DNA from: Liolophura sinensis
Lineage: Eukaryota > Mollusca > Polyplacophora > Chitonida > Chitonidae
Reading direction: 5' to 3'
DNA: 64,000 nt
Assembly (NCBI RefSeq): GCF_032854445.1
Contig: NC_088300.1
Coordinates: 72,392,984 to 72,456,983 of the forward strand
Part shown: positions 53,101 to 63,988 of the stretch, piece after piece
Numbering within the stretch: the first letter of the stretch is position 1
Layout of the letters: each line of letters starts with the position of its first letter
Notes under the pieces: model-generated
What the model was told of the DNA's origin: nothing
The model's database searches: none
What the model saw: only the letters and a program-made list of their open reading frames with translations
Position numbers and translations under genes: made by a program

Positions 53101-53567
53101 GCTTCACCTCGTTTAAAACCCAGAGCATACGGATAACATTTGCTTAGCAAAACCGGGGTTTTGAGATTCAACCAACAAAAATCCTTCGAAATTTTGTTCG
53201 TGTACGGTTAACCACAACAATAATTAGTTACTGATGATCTTTCGAGATCGGGGTGGTCAAAAACGGATCATTTTGTGACTGCGATCTGAAACTGTTTTTT
53301 TTTTTTTAGCAACAAATGTTGCTCTTGTGCACTGAGCTTAAAATGTCGAGTCTGATTATGGTTGTCCGCCACATGAATTAGAACGACATTAACCTTAACG
53401 TGTGTAACAAAGCCTACATGTTATAAAATAAACGTTGCCGTCTGTGAACAAATTAAACAAAACTGAATCTAAGACATGAAAAACTGACGGCGAATAAATA
53501 TATCTAAATTGTTTACATTAGCACACCATATGTAACAAAATTTCTGTTTTCTTTCTTCTTTTACAGA

Positions 53568-55283
53568 ATGAAGATGTCTATAGCCTTCCTCGTCGTTCTA
53601 GTCTGTCTGGCAGTGAATGTGCCGGCACGGAGCCTGTCTGGGTCGGAAATGCAGGTGAATGTTTAATTTATTTCTTTATTTCAGAAGTGTTCAACAGTAC
53701 CTCTAGACCAGTATGGTTGCATGGTCCATGCTAATGTTTATGATGACTGAAACAGGTCAGAGTCTGCTAGAAATTACTTTCCACTGCTAATGACCAAAAT
53801 CAGCGTTTTTAGTGTAGAGGACGCAGGGGGCTTAGAACACGCGATTATATTGTTAATGAAGTAGGGAACTCAGCTAAACCCCTTCATAGACTGCTCAACC
53901 AACGAACACAGACATGCACACCTTCATGAGCTTCATCAAATACCTATTCAAATACCTATCCCTATATTACATGACTGTCATCAAATACCTATTCAATACC
54001 TATTCCATATATTTTTTATAATGTTGGCTTTTCAATGTGGTTTCTTTATGTTCTTATAGGATTATTGCAACACTAGTATTATAACAATAAAAACACCTTT
54101 TTATCAGTGGAAAGTTATACATACTGATAAATAAAACAGGGATCATTTATAGGTAGGTTTATATACCATCTCAGGATTTGGGCTAAATGCATGGTGCGAA
54201 CATTTAGAGGAAAACGAACGAGCCATCCTGGTAACGTGGCTAGTCTGTGAATAAGCCTCTCTGTCTATTCGCTAAGCAGAAGTCCATTGTATATTTTATT
54301 CCACGAGATCAAACCAATTCGTGTAGAATTATTCTGGCGGACTGATACTTACCCTATGTTTTGTGTTACAATTCTAGGGTGCTGTTGACGAAATGGCGTC
54401 AAACGACAATTTGATGCCAACGTTACCGGAAAACACAGGAGAAATAATGAATAGAGATGGATCAAAAGTCAGCGGCGAGAGTATGGAAAGTACGGAGAGT
54501 GCGGAGAGCAAGGCAAGTGCGGAGAGTTCGGAGAGTGACGAAGAGGGAGAGAGCGACGATGACATGAATGACGAAGAAGAAGGCGAAAAAGAGATGGAGA
54601 GCAAAGAGGAGAGCGAAGGCACAAGATCTGAAGAACCGTTAAATGGAGAACCGCCTGAGGGGCCTTCAGTCAGTGACCCCACTGGTGAGGAAGGCGGTGA
54701 ACAAGAAGGTGAGGAAGGCAGTGAACAAGGGGATGGAGAAAATGTTGAGGGCAGACGGAGACGCAGTGCAATGACAGGTGCTGAACAGGGAGGCCAAGAA
54801 GAGGGCGAAGGTGGTGAAGGAGAGAGTGGGAAAGGCGGTGAAGAAGGTGGTGAGCAGGGAGGCCAAGAAGTGGGCGAAGGCGGTGAAGAAGAGGGGGAGG
54901 AAGGCGGTGAAGAAGAGGGGGAGGAAGGCGGTGAAGAAGAGGGGGAGGAATTCGGTGAAGAAGAGGGGGAGGAAGGCGGTGAAGAAGAGGGGGAGGAAGG
55001 CGGTGAACAAGAAGGGGAAGAAGGGGAGGGAGAAAATGGTGAAGACAGACGGAGACGTAGTGCAACGACAGGTGCTGAACAGGGAGGCCAAGAAGAGAGC
55101 GAAGGTGGTGAAGGAGAGAGTGAGAAAGGCGGTGAAGAAGGTGGTGAGCAGGGAGGCCAAGAAGAGGGCGAAGGCGGTGAAGAAGAGGAGGAGGAAGGCG
55201 GTGAAGAAGAGGGGGAGGAAGGCGGTGAAGAAGAGCGGGAAGAAGGAGAAGGGGAAAGAGAAAATGGGGAGAAGGAAGATTAA
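53568..55283 (+). CDS. gene E: secreted Glu/Gly-rich protein with two RRRR sites
   Basis: Exons are 53,568-53,654 and 54,378-55,283 (330 aa). Acceptor tttacag|aATG, donor atgcag|gtgaat, acceptor attctag|gg, phase 0. Residues 1-20 are a signal peptide (IAFLVVLVCLAVNVPA), followed by RSLSGSEMQ. Next is a Ser/Glu segment (SMESTESAESKASAESSES), then Glu/Gly repeats (GGEEEGEE) to the end. RRRR at 155-158 and 253-256 are furin-type sites, each followed by SAMTGAEQGG or SATTGAEQGG. The segment after each site is alike, so about 98 residues were duplicated. There is no cysteine after the signal peptide and no cationic peptide, unlike A, C and D. It could be a Ca-binding matrix protein or a precursor whose peptide module was lost. 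Confidence 0.83.
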
Positions 55284-55458
55284 TAAATTTAATTTATTTT
55301 TGAAGAAAATTTATTTTTCAAGTATTTTGTATTTATTGTTGTTAATACTAAAAGCATTATCTTTTCTTTATTTATTTCTTCAAAGCATTTCAGCTCTAAC
55401 TGAATTCCAGATGTACTTTTATACCTTTCCACTAATGAATATTTTGTTCGTACTAATG

Positions 55459-55464
55459 AATAAA
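55459..55464 (+). terminator. candidate gene E polyadenylation signal
   Basis: AATAAA in aatgaataaatttc lies 176 bp after the stop. Another AATAAA overlaps the stop codon itself (55,282-55,287) but is probably too early to be the main signal. Confidence 0.5.
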
Positions 55465-55499
55465 TTTCGTATCGTAAAAGTTTGCCTTGTAACCATATC

Positions 55500-56970
55500 C
55501 CTATAATTATCGTATTTGTTGTCTCTTGTATAGACCTACTATGCGGAAAAAGTCACGTATTACTTTTGAAACTATATTTTAACAATGAAATCAAGTCGGC
55601 ACCGAGCTGTATAAATGACAACGGACTGTTACTCTGCAATGCTTGTGCATTACGTCACGGCTTCGCGAGCACACATACACATAAAGCGTGACGTGTCATA
55701 AGAAACGCTACACGGGTGAAAAGATTGCACAGCGTACCGGTACTAGTATACACTGGTGCGGAAGGTCTCCCGATACCAACAGACGAAACAAGAAAAAGAA
55801 AGAAATCAAAATACTTTGACCATAGTATTGCATGTGCTCGTCAATGAATTGGAACAAATATTTTTTTGTTGAAGTACCCGGAGACAAATACTGTTTTATT
55901 ACAGTGTTGTTTCATAAGGGAGATATTTTCATTCATTTAGTGAAATGGAAAGCTTTGAAGTTCTCCGGAACTCAGGACTGCAAACAAATTTGTCACTGTA
56001 TGTGATCACACCCTGAGGATCAAAAGCGTTGGTGCGTGTGGACGAGCTCGTTCATAAAAACATCAACGACAATACAGTAATTTGCTCTGCATACATTTTA
56101 ATGTATAGCACAATGTACTCATGGTAAAGGTACCCTTGGTAAATGTAGCCATAGTAAGTAGTAGTATAACGGCCCAACGTTAATGGTTTGCAAATCTTTA
56201 TACATTTTAACTGTCTTGTTGCACAGATATGGGTGGTGTGTATATATATAGATATATATATATATATATATGTCGCTATGTCTGAACAAAAACTGTTCTG
56301 GGAATAACAAACTTGCAATTAACTTCAAGTATTTTACACGAGCCAATTACCTCTCATGACTATGACAGAGCACATGAGGCTGGCTTGTGATCAATATGTA
56401 AAATATGGAGATGCATCACAAGCGGAACAGAAAAATAAAAAAAACACTAAGTGGTGACATGGGGAAATCTGTATTCTAATACATCCACACTTCCGATGAT
56501 GTGTCAATGCTTTATTCGCCAGCCGAGCGAGGAGGTGGCTCTGTTACCTGTAACTAGGTTGTCTCCCCTTTCATGCTTTCCTATTTCTTGGCTACCTGAC
56601 ACTATGTTTAAGAGCAACACACAAACTTGTTTGTATTTTAACGTCTGGATTTCAAATATTTTTTAAGTGAAATGAAATTTTGTACACTGTCTTAACAGTT
56701 GTATGTTTTATAGTGCTTTCAACAGCCATTGCATTTTAGATTTTAACCTTGGCCCCCGGCGTCTGAGTGTTCCACATGGAGACACTGACAGGGCTATAGG
56801 TTGTTGGTCAAATGTATTTCTAAGTGTGTTTGAAATAAATTTCTATGTATGTAATATCAATTTGTAAACGCGTAAACGAGCTAAATATTTAGTGCTTATA
56901 AATTAGGCCTATATAGCCACCTGAAGAACACGAACTTCTGGGGCAAATATGAGTGAATATGGGGATGCTA
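55500..56970. other. no gene; short (AT)n run
   Basis: AT-rich spacer. An (AT)n microsatellite of about 30 bp is near 56,241-56,272. No gene is recognised. Confidence 0.45.
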
Positions 56971-57245
56971 TGCCATTACCGAGTGAAATATTCCTGGGAT
57001 GTTGTGTGTGCGGGCGAGTTGAGAGGTAGGCCAAAAAGGCAAGCTATTTTAAACCAAGCACGCCATTAGGCTTGTCTTTTTATTTTTGATTGCGAATGAA
57101 CAACAACTTCTTCAAGACCCATAACTGTGTTGAATGCAAAATGGCTGCTGCTCCAGCGGTGGCCGTCTCGTGATGTCAGAGTTGGTGTGCCATTACCGAG
57201 TGGAATATACTTGGGATGTTGTGGATGCGGGTGAGCTGAGAGGTA
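56971..57245 (+). repeat. pair of 58-bp direct repeats ending in donor-like gt
   Basis: The segments 56,971-57,028 and 57,188-57,245 match at 51 of 58 bases. Both start tgccattaccgagtg, contain tgggatgttgtg and end gagaggta. One frame is open in both and reads CHYRV(K/E)Y(S/T)WDVV, then AGELRG. It may be an old duplicated exon or a repeat. No further gene structure is seen. Confidence 0.55.
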
Positions 57246-57979
57246 AGAACCACAGTTGACACCTGTTTTGGACTGCAGACATCGTTTAGAAAGGAATCAT
57301 CTGACAAGGCGTGAAACGATGTATGGTTTACTCAGACACTCGAAGTTATCTCCCTTTATAAGCCAATCTCTCTCTCTCTCTCACGCTCGATTGTTATCGC
57401 ACCTACTTGCACTAAACACATATCTTCCCTAACCACACTGCAATAAACGGCTCTAATTTCGCGTGAATACCACTTTTGAAGCAAATGTCCAAAATCTGTC
57501 AACGCCATCGTTTATCCCGGCGCTCCGCCATTTATAGCCTCTTCAGTTCGCCTTAGGAGATTCACGAACTGGCCCGCATGCGCGTCATATACTTGACACA
57601 GAGACCAACCAGTTGTTTTATGGCGTATTACAAATTCAAAGCAGAAACACCATGGCAAATATTTATTTATTTATCATTTAAAAATATGGAGGTATATTCT
57701 TTTAAATCTATACATAAACACATTTTTAAAAAATTTACATACCCATATTATATTTTATTATATTTTAACTGCTTTTTCACGTTTACTTACATGAACTGAT
57801 GTGCATATAAATTGTTGACAAAGTCTGAGGACAATAGAAAAAAAAGAAGAAATAATGGATTGATGTAAATTCCAACAGTAGCCCATACTTTGTGGCCAGA
57901 TGTGTGTGGTCACACTAACTACATCCACTGTTCAATTAATTATCAGCTAGAAGTGAGCAACTATTTTTATAGGAAAAGT
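57246..57979. other. no gene recognised
   Basis: AT-rich sequence with a short (TC)n run at 57,376-57,391. No gene is recognised. Confidence 0.45.
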
Positions 57980-58150
57980 AACTATATTTTTATATTTATT
58001 TATTTATTTCATTGGTGTTTTACGACGTAGTCAAGGATATTGCACTTATGCGACGGCGGCCAGCATTATGGTTGTAGGAAACCGGGCATAGCCCAGGGGA
58101 AACCCACGACCATCCGCAGGTTGCTGACAGACCTTTCCACGTATATTTTT
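57980..58150 (-). repeat. SINE family A, 5'-truncated, minus strand
   Basis: Text reads tttatttatttatttcattg, gtgttttacgacgtagtcaa, gacggcggccagcattatgg, aaacccacgaccatccgcag and gacctttccacgta, then stops. The tRNA head is missing. Confidence 0.9.
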
Positions 58151-59261
58151 ATAGAGAAAAACATAAACATAAAAATATGGCTATGACAAGTGTATAAATA
58201 TTCAACAATGGCGAAATCCCGTGCACTTATATTGGAAATTCTGCCTCTATTCCTCTCAGTAATTTGTTTATTTATTATTAATTAGTTTCTCTTCGTCCTG
58301 ATACGATCATAACGGTTGTTTTTCGGCTTCAGAAATTAACATTTTGTCACCCTTATCTGTATCGAGCCGAATAGGCTATATGTGGCGGAGAGCCGGGTAA
58401 ACGATGGAGTTGATAAACTTTGGACATTTCCTTCAAAAGTGATATTCACGTGGAATTCGAGCTGTTTAATGAACTGGGATTAAGAAAGATAAGTGTCTAG
58501 TGCGAGCAGGTGCGATTACAATCGAGGAACAAAAGGTTTTTTATTGCTCTTTCGTGAGTTCTTTCCAACGGTGTTTGGCGTCTGGCCATATATATATATA
58601 TATATATTTCTTGTTTGACTGACTAATAAAAAGAGATAACTTCTAGCGCCTGTTGTTTAGCATAGGTAAGGTCCCCCTTGTGGCTATGATACTCCGCCAG
58701 CCCACTATAAAGACAGCAGTTGAAATAACCACCTGGCGTTAGCTAGGGTTAAAGCACGGCATACGCACTTACGGGCTATCTACTGACTTGATACATGGAC
58801 TTTTTGTTCAGTTGTCGCTTGTTATTTCCACCCTAATTTTTGGCAGTATTACGACTTAACGGGTGTGTCTGTTTGGGCGAAAGAAGACAGCAATACGTAC
58901 GATTAAGAGAAGGGGTTTTCACAAGGTAGATGGCGCTGTGGTGCTGTTTTGACAACGTAGATGGCGCCGAGACGATTCCTTTGTACAAAGTAAGTTTGGC
59001 TCCCATGCATCTAAGTAATGTAAATTACCTTAATATTTACGTGGGGCCAATAGACTGGCAAATTGATTGAAAAAATCCCCCTATGCATATATCGGCTCAA
59101 AACAGAAAAAAAATAGAAGAAAGTGGTGGATTATTTTTGACTTCATTTGCAATCGACATGTAATATCTTCTTTTAATATACCCGCCAGATCTAATGTTAA
59201 AATAAATCTAGGCTCCACCGTCCTTTTCCTAACGCTCAGCGATTTTTTCTCTTAAGGAGAA
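58151..59261. other. no gene recognised
   Basis: Sequence between the last SINE and the LTR. It has a (TA)n run at about 58,588-58,608 and the word tagatggcgc twice near 58,925-58,975. No gene is recognised. Confidence 0.45.
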
Positions 59262-60276
59262 TGTTACGGTATTGAAAACAGCAACAGAAAACAGACTCAG
59301 TGACTCAATATTACAATGTAAACAATGCTTTATATATAAATGAGACGTACAGTTTTACAAACAGTTCAACAACAACAACAACATACACATCAGTATTACC
59401 GGTCTTAACAAGTTTCCAGTTCACCTTTACATCCCAAGGAACGTATTCCAGGAAATCCAACGTAAAGACCATGGGATAAACACACAATTCACACAAGTCA
59501 CAAATTGTCCTAGACAGGTACTTCGCTAGGATAGCGAACACGAACACAGTACACAGGTTACACAGAACTGGAACAGTCAAGCCTTTGAATGACGTCACAC
59601 CCGCAGAGCACAACACAGGGTAAATACAGGCATGGAGGTACAATCCACTTTCGATCAGTCACAGCTCCCGCAGAAGCTCACAAACGAGCCGTTCAGAGAC
59701 GTAGAGTAATGTCACCTTGTGGCAGAACGAACGTCCTTTGCAAAACTGAAAACTTCAGTTTAGAGTCCTTGACGACCTTGTCGGTCAGGTGAGGTCAGCG
59801 TGTTAAACAAACTACACAGTCAACACTGTATAATCATAATAAAGATCCGAACACCAATAAACGTGACTTCCGCAGAAATTCACATAAACCAGACATCAGT
59901 ACTACTGTGGTACACAAACGGTGTCGGAATAAAAATCTGTCCTCCCAAACGAAACTGGCATCACCAGCTCATATCAATATAATGGACTCAATACGAGAGC
60001 GTCGCACACTCTCCTGGCTCCCAGTGGATGCAGCAAAAATACCTCCCCTCTGCACAGAAAACACGGCTTATATACGTGCCAGGTGGATTCAACTATTTTT
60101 AAACACAGAGTTTAACAGCCAATGAACAGCCAGTTAAATAAACAGAGCCTTGAACAAGGTGCTTTCGGCCAGGCCCGCGCTGTACATATATAACAGGGCC
60201 TGTTATGCTTATAACATATAACACAAAGGTCCGCAGACTAACAGTACATGAAGACGTTAAATAGTCATACATAACA
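59262..60276 (-). mobile_element. 3' LTR of Gmr1-like retrotransposon
   Basis: On the minus strand the LTR starts TGTTATGTATGAC, right after a purine tract (GAAGGGTGGGGG, 60,277-60,288). It ends GTAACA at 59,262. The short inverted ends TGTTA/TAACA and the length of about 1,015 bp fit an LTR. A tatata element lies near 60,185-60,195. The partner LTR is beyond the right edge, so the left boundary rests on the inverted ends only. Confidence 0.6.
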
Positions 60277-60390
60277 CCCCCACCCTTCAGGGAAAGAAAG
60301 TTTTGCATAAAACTTTCTTTAACATATTCATAATTATGAATAATAATAACGTTTGCCACAATCTTTAAAAACAAAGCTGCAGAAAACCAA

Positions 60391-61266
60391 CTAGACACGT
60401 GACAAACAATCAGCAATCACATTACCTTTCCCTTTTATGTGTCTAATCTCTAGATTAAATTCTTGCAAAAGCAAACTCCACCGTAACAATCTTCGGTTTT
60501 TACCTTTTAGTTTGTGCAAGAAGGTTAAGGGATTGTGATCTGTATACACAACAATGGGGTAACTTGACGAAGTCACATATACTTCAAAATGCTGTAATGC
60601 TAGAATCAAGGACAGACATTCCTTTTCTATTGTCGAATAATTTCTCTGGCACTTGTCAAATTTGCGAGAGAAAAAACATACAGGGTGATCAACGTGATCT
60701 GTTTCATTTTCTTGTAACAAAACTGCCCCAGCAGATATATCACTAGCATCAACAGCTAGCTTAAATGGTAAATTAAAATCAGGTGCTACAAGTATGGGGC
60801 CGCTGCTTAGCATGGCCTTTAATCTATCAAAAGATCTCTGACACTCAATGGACCACAAGAATTTAGCACCTTTCTTTAACAGCTGAGTTAGTGGCTCACT
60901 AACAAATGAAAAGTTCCTACAGAACTTTCGATAATAACCTGCCATGCCCAAAAAACGCTTTAACTTTCTCTTACAACTTGGCACTGGAAAACAAGAGATA
61001 ACAACTCCACTAGGACGTACAACATTGAGATCAGTGCTATCTCTGTCTACATATGGCTTTAACATGTTAATGTGACAAAGTTGTCTAGATTTGCGCCGAT
61101 CAGGAGTGAAAATAATATAATTAAGATCACTTAGCCTCTTGTCTACTACATAAGGTCCAAAATAACGAGCCTCAAGTGGCTTACCACTAACTGGAAGTAA
61201 GGCCAATACCTTCTGACCAACTTCAAATCTGCGTCTTACTGTCTCTTTGTCATACTTAGTTTTCAT
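60391..61266 (-). pseudogene. integrase tail fused to RT-connection and RNase H (RT core missing)
   Basis: Residues 1-75 complete the integrase C-terminal region (FEVGQKVLALLP, then LCHINMLKPY). At about residue 85-93 the text passes straight into the end of a Ty3/gypsy reverse transcriptase (KLKRFLGMAGYYRKF). The fingers, palm and YxDD motif are absent. RNase H follows, with Asp173, Glu214, Asp243 (YTDHNPL) and Asp286 (ADCLSR). It is in the same frame as the upstream integrase and separated from it by a UAG at 61,276-61,278. With RNase H after integrase, the order is like Ty1/copia although the sequence type is Ty3/gypsy; this marks the Gmr1 group. The loss of the RT core makes the copy defective. 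Confidence 0.85.
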
Positions 61267-61275
61267 ACTCTTCTT

Positions 61276-62157
61276 CTAAGCTGTAAGATTCTCTCTGGCT
61301 AACTCACATACTCTGTTGAGCTTAGTACGAAAACTTGACACATACTGTAATAGGTTAACATTGTCACTATCACCAGACACAAACTTTTCCTTGAACAACT
61401 GTAGTGGACCACGCACAGTATGGCCAAACACAAGCTCAAATGGACTAAATCTAAGTGACTCTTGTACAGACTCTCTTACAGCAAACATTAACAAAGGTAC
61501 ACCCTCGTCCCAATCTTTCCCTGTCTCAAAGCAGTAAGTTCTTATCATACTTTTCAGTGTCTGATGGAATCTCTCTAGTGCTCCTTGACTTTGTGGGTGA
61601 TAAGCTGAGGATTTATACTGGCTAATACCTAGCTCATGCATAACTTGTTGGAACACACCAGACATGAAATTTGAACCCTGGTCTGACTGTACTGACTTAG
61701 GCAGACCAAACATGGTGAAGAACTTAACTAAAGCCTTAATTACAGTCTTGGCAGTAATATTCCTTAGTGGAATTGCCTCTGGGAAACGAGTTGAAGTACA
61801 CATTATGGTTAACATATACTGATTTCCAGACTTTGTCTTAGGTAGCGGACCAACACAATCTATTAAGATTCTACTGAATGGCTCGCCAATTGCAGGAATA
61901 GGCCTCAAGGCTGCCTTGGGGATTGTTTGGTTAGGTTTCCCCACTAACTGACATGCGTGACAAGACCTGCAAAATTCAGTAACATCTTTCCTTATTCCTG
62001 GCCAATAAAAATGACTGAGAATCTTATGATAGGTCTTATTAACACCTAAATGACCTGCTAACGGCGTTTCATGCGCTATGGTCAGTATGTCTTTTCGATA
62101 AGACTTGGGCACAACTACCTGATGCTTAATTGCCCATTCATCCTCCCAACGAAACAT
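61276..62157 (-). CDS. retrotransposon integrase, Gmr1-like (pol part)
   Basis: 293 residues. The zinc-binding HHCC set is His29, His36, Cys66, Cys69 (HETPLAGH; CHAC). The DDE core is Asp100 (ILIDCVGPLP), Asp159 (QSDQGSNF) and Glu195 (ALERFH); the last two are separated by 35 residues, as in retroviral-type integrases. It would insert the cDNA into host DNA. It overlaps the end of the gag-protease frame by 20 nt and sits +1 to it, so pol expression would need frameshifting, or one base has been gained or lost. A UAG ends the segment before the C-terminal domain, which continues in frame. No reverse transcriptase lies between protease and integrase. Confidence 0.9.
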   Translation of the reverse strand: MFRWEDEWAIKHQVVVPKSYRKDILTIAHETPLAGHLGVNKTYHKILSHFYWPGIRKDVTEFCRSCHACQLVGKPNQTIPKAALRPIPAIGEPFSRILIDCVGPLPKTKSGNQYMLTIMCTSTRFPEAIPLRNITAKTVIKALVKFFTMFGLPKSVQSDQGSNFMSGVFQQVMHELGISQYKSSAYHPQSQGALERFHQTLKSMIRTYCFETGKDWDEGVPLLMFAVRESVQESLRFSPFELVFGHTVRGPLQLFKEKFVSGDSDNVNLLQYVSSFRTKLNRVCELARENLTA

Positions 62158-63988
62158 CGGGAGGCCTCCACTGCCGCATCAATATGCCAGACTTGACATA
62201 GTAGTAGCATGGGTCAGGTAAAGATTCACCATCTTTAGCTGCATCATTAAACAAGCAAGAAATACTTGGATCACTGTGTTGTTCAGCAATCAACTCAGTC
62301 CTACAAAATGGCTGATCACCATTAACAAAATTAGTATCTACTTCCTGCTGGCTGTCTAATTTGGAAGAATCTCCATCCAACATTTTGTTGAGAAAAGTCT
62401 CACTCAAATCAACAGTATTACCCTGGTCTGTACTGACTTTTCTAGACATAGCTCTTGTAACAACACAGGAAGGATATAAACCCGCTATCTCGCTTTCAAC
62501 TGGCTCTGTGACTGAATTCATAGAAGGCTTATCAACCATTAAGGGATCAACAGTAACTTTATCATGTGCTAAGTCATTTCCCAACAACAAATGAATACCC
62601 TCAAAAGGTAATGAAGGCTTAATGCCTACCCTGACAGGTCCAGATATCAAATCTGACGACAAATAAATATCATGAAGGGGAACACTGACAAAGTCACTAG
62701 ACTCTACACCTCTAATAAGGGCACGAACCCCAGAGTATGACTCTTCAGAAAAGGGCAGAGTATTCATCAACAGCAGAGACTGAGATGCCCCAGTATCCCT
62801 TAATATCTTTATAGGGGTAGCCCCAGACATGTCGCTTCTAAGCGACACTGAACCAGAATTGATAAACGGAGCGAAGCTATCCATAGAGCATTTGGGAATC
62901 TTATCCAATCCCATGTCAGCTAACTCAGATCTGCTTTTAACTGCTGATGTAACTTCCGGCAATGTTTTGTGCTTTGCAACACAAAGACCTGTGGGCTTAG
63001 ACTCATTCTGAGCTTCCCGTCTCCTTTTCAACGTGTAACATTCACTCATCACGTGACCTACCCGCTTGCAAAAATTACAAGTGACCCTATTTCGAGGACT
63101 ACCATTCCAATCTGAACTACGTGAACCATGAGCTGTAGAACCATTGGAGCCTGGTGTAGAACTCTTCTGTGTAGAGCTACCTCTACCTGTTGCATGTGAC
63201 TGGGTATTTCTACGTGTAAATGAATTAAATGGCTTACCCGTGTATGTAACCTTATGTGTCAAAGAATAATTATCAGCTAAACTGGCTGCCTCTTCAAGTG
63301 TACTCGCCTTCTGCTCATCAACGAACACCTTTACATCATTATGAATACAACGCTTGAACTCTTCTACCAGCACAAGCTGACGCAAACTTTCAAAATCCTT
63401 GCCTATTTTCTTGGCTATACACCAGCAATCAAACAACTGCTCCTTAGCTCGACCAAATTCAACGTATGTCTGATCTCTACCTTTTTCATAGTTACGAAAT
63501 TTCTGGCGGTAAGCTTCAGGCACCAATTCATAACCCTTTAAAATTACCTCTTTCACATAGTCATAATTGGAAGCACTCTCTACACTTAACTGAGTGTAAA
63601 TTTCCCTGGCCTTTCCAATTAGCACACTCTGTAATAACATAGTCCAGAACTCTTTAGGCCACTTCAAGCTATTTGCAATTTTCTCAAAATGCAGAAAATA
63701 CTTATCCACCTCTTTTTCCTGAAAGGATGGAACTAACCGAATGTATTTGGTCACATCAAATCCTGAATCCTGTCTACCGGAAGGACCCGGTTTCTCATCT
63801 CTCTCTATCTCTAACTTTTTCATTTGGAACTCCAATTCTCTTTCCCTCTCTCTTTCTTGCCTCTCACTCTCCTCTCTCTGCACTTCCCTCTCTCGCTCCT
63901 TTTCCTCTCTCTGCACTTCCCCCTCTCTCTCTTTTTCCTCTCTCTGCACTTCCCTCTCTCTCTCTTTTTCCTCTCTCTCCATTTTCAA
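62138..63988 (-). CDS. retrotransposon gag-protease, partial 5' end
   Basis: 616 residues from the first visible ATG. The frame is still open to the window edge, so the true start lies beyond it. Residues 1-55 are a charged coil built of 11-residue EVQREEKERER repeats. The capsid follows at about 75-240 and ends in a SCAN-like helical region (YELVPEAYRQKFRNYEKG). SCAN domains are known to derive from Gmr1-like gag. A zinc knuckle C-x2-C-x4-H-x4-C is at Cys304, Cys307, His312, Cys317. The aspartic protease motif LRDTGASQS has Asp398. The frame ends as RPPDVSLGG-stop where the integrase frame begins. Gag packages RNA; the protease would process the polyprotein. Confidence 0.88.
   Translation of the reverse strand: MKMEREEKEREREVQREEKEREGEVQREEKEREREVQREESERQERERERELEFQMKKLEIERDEKPGPSGRQDSGFDVTKYIRLVPSFQEKEVDKYFLHFEKIANSLKWPKEFWTMLLQSVLIGKAREIYTQLSVESASNYDYVKEVILKGYELVPEAYRQKFRNYEKGRDQTYVEFGRAKEQLFDCWCIAKKIGKDFESLRQLVLVEEFKRCIHNDVKVFVDEQKASTLEEAASLADNYSLTHKVTYTGKPFNSFTRRNTQSHATGRGSSTQKSSTPGSNGSTAHGSRSSDWNGSPRNRVTCNFCKRVGHVMSECYTLKRRREAQNESKPTGLCVAKHKTLPEVTSAVKSRSELADMGLDKIPKCSMDSFAPFINSGSVSLRSDMSGATPIKILRDTGASQSLLLMNTLPFSEESYSGVRALIRGVESSDFVSVPLHDIYLSSDLISGPVRVGIKPSLPFEGIHLLLGNDLAHDKVTVDPLMVDKPSMNSVTEPVESEIAGLYPSCVVTRAMSRKVSTDQGNTVDLSETFLNKMLDGDSSKLDSQQEVDTNFVNGDQPFCRTELIAEQHSDPSISCLFNDAAKDGESLPDPCYYYVKSGILMRQWRPPDVSLGG

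Noticed and set aside
54778-55506. Lys/Arg-rich 242-codon frame overlapping gene E
   Set aside because: It is the +1 frame of the Glu/Gly repeats. Gene E has a signal exon, phase-0 splice sites and a matching family plan in the other frame. The charge flip is noted as a finding instead.
59311-60416. Open frames on both strands at 59.3-60.4 kb
   Set aside because: They lie in the LTR and 3' untranslated part of the retrotransposon and show no domain.
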